Positions 40,881 through 41,311 of a stretch of 41,311 nucleotides of DNA are shown piece after piece. The first letter of the stretch is position 1. Every line of letters begins with the position of its first letter. Below the pieces are notes generated by a model. It made no database searches. It was not told the origin of the DNA and saw only the letters and a list, made by a program, of their open reading frames with translations. Source of the DNA: Oscillospiraceae bacterium (GTDB lineage Bacteria > Bacillota > Clostridia > Oscillospirales > Ruminococcaceae). Position numbers and translations under genes: made by a program. The stretch covers positions 1-41,311 of the forward strand of contig CACXEO010000036.1 in the NCBI GenBank assembly GCA_902766785.1, read 5' to 3'.

Positions 40881-40905
40881 TGGCGTGACATTTTTTGTCA
40901 CACCA
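40881..40905. repeat. Inverted repeat downstream of tpx
   Basis: TGGcGTGACA-ttttt-TGTCACaCCA, 9 of 10 pairs. It is not followed by a U-run, so it may be a processing or binding site rather than a terminator. Confidence 0.4.
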
Positions 40906-40959
40906 TCCTGGATTTATGTTACAAAAAGCATATCAGCTTAAAACCCGGACATAAAACGA

Positions 40960-40990
40960 CGCGCACTTCACAAAGTGAAGTGCGCGTTTT
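40960..40990. terminator. Bidirectional terminator between tpx and tRNA-Arg
   Basis: A perfect 12-bp stem (40960-40971 with 40975-40986, core CGCGCACTTCAC) with loop AAA, TTTT on the plus side and a TCGTTTTA tail on the minus side. Confidence 0.85.
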
Positions 40991-41009
40991 GTCTGCGGCA
41001 GCTTGCCGC

Positions 41010-41086
41010 TGGTACGCCCGATGCGATTCGAACGCACGACCTTCAGAGTCGGAGTCTGACACTCTATCCAGCTGAGCTACGGGCGC
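41010..41086 (-). tRNA. tRNA-Arg (anticodon CCG)
   Basis: Minus strand, 77 nt including an encoded CCA end. The acceptor arms GCGCCCG and CGGGCGT pair (first pair G-U). The D-arm GCTC-AGCTGGATA-GAGT and anticodon stem TCAGA/TCTGA enclose loop CTCCGAC, giving anticodon CCG (arginine CGG codons). The T-arm has GTTCGAATC. Confidence 0.96.
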
Positions 41087-41106
41087 ATAAAACTGAAAGC
41101 CTTTAT

Positions 41107-41134
41107 ATTATAACACAAAAAAATAAAAATGCAA
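41107..41134 (-). promoter_or_regulatory. Promoter of tRNA-Arg
   Basis: Minus strand: -35 TTGCAT (41134-41129), 16-bp spacer, -10 TATAAT (41112-41107), 21 nt before the tRNA. A one-base shift of the -35 gives TTTGCA with a 17-bp spacer. Confidence 0.75.
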
Positions 41135-41284
41135 AAGTTTTTTGCAGCTTTTTTGTATTTCGCTCTATAATAGGTAAAACGTTTATTGATAATGAAAAAA
41201 TGTTTTCCGTTTTTATGCTGTTTTTTCATATATAGCCATAGTATTCGTTAAAAGAAAAAAAATTAACATTTTTACAAAATCCCC

Positions 41285-41311
41285 TTGACAAACAAGAGTA
41301 GGGTATGGTAA
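41285..41311 (+). promoter_or_regulatory. Partial promoter at the window edge
   Basis: TTGACA at 41285-41290; the -10 would begin at about 41309 (TAA...) and is cut by the window end. It points to a rightward gene beyond. The preceding 41135-41284 is A/T-rich with no convincing gene. Confidence 0.4.

Noticed and set aside
1-41311. CRISPR array
   Set aside because: No regularly spaced short repeats were seen; the only direct repeats are the two-copy element at 24417-24759 and short promoter repeats.

Overview
This window is a stretch of chromosome from a low-to-mid GC, spore-forming anaerobic member of the Clostridia. My inference is an Oscillospirales/Ruminococcaceae-type lineage; the order is not proven by the sequence. 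Pointers are SpoVS, the germination protein YpeB and a SpoIID-type protein (sporulation), desulfoferrodoxin and lactate dehydrogenase (anaerobic life), AGGAGG-type ribosome sites with many TTG/GTG starts, and strong sigma-A promoters. No prophage, insertion sequence or CRISPR array is visible.

Layout. 1-990: tRNA-Ser(UGA) and coaX (minus). 1132-3303: AI-2E-type transporter plus ymdB. 3325-3740: spoVS with its own promoter and terminator. 3786-8280: asp23-like gene, fakA and recG; recG meets ypeB tail to tail with overlapping stop codons. 9769-15668: a tight forward run of cysteine desulfurase, thiI, cinA, a class B sortase and a SpoIID-domain protein. 15717-19390: a divergent regulatory hub. 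Leftward are a coiled-coil protein and a sigma-region-4-like protein. Rightward are an XRE regulator, two bacterial PH-domain membrane proteins and lexA. The hub's control region holds two matching palindromes and a LexA box. 19475-20789: two TrkA-type subunits (minus). 20930-21138: a 47-residue Cys-rich protein.

21357-24419 is a sulfur amino acid block: an Rrf2 regulator, a 24-codon leader ORF with a Cys-Cys pair, metY and cysK. It is followed by a 466-bp non-coding stretch with a duplicated element of about 118 bp. 24886-30302 is a five-gene oligopeptide/nickel-type ABC importer (minus), with a leader RNA ending in an intrinsic terminator. 30379-31842 is superoxide reductase plus lactate dehydrogenase (minus), with a palindrome over the promoter. 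31989-38380 is a complete hemA-sirC-hemC-cobA/hemD-hemB-hemL operon, enough to go from glutamyl-tRNA to the siroheme/cobalamin branch. 38381-39016 holds decayed coding sequence and a very strong hairpin. 39017-40834: a DUF2961/GH172 protein (minus) and thiol peroxidase (plus). 41010-41134: tRNA-Arg(CCG) and its promoter.

Most genes are ordinary housekeeping. The parts I find least explained are regulatory: the Cys-codon leader with a motif shared with the rrf2 promoter, the palindrome/LexA-box hub at 16243-16314, the attenuated leader of the ABC operon, and the SOR-LDH palindrome. An ABC ATPase that has lost all four conserved cysteines of its family is also notable.
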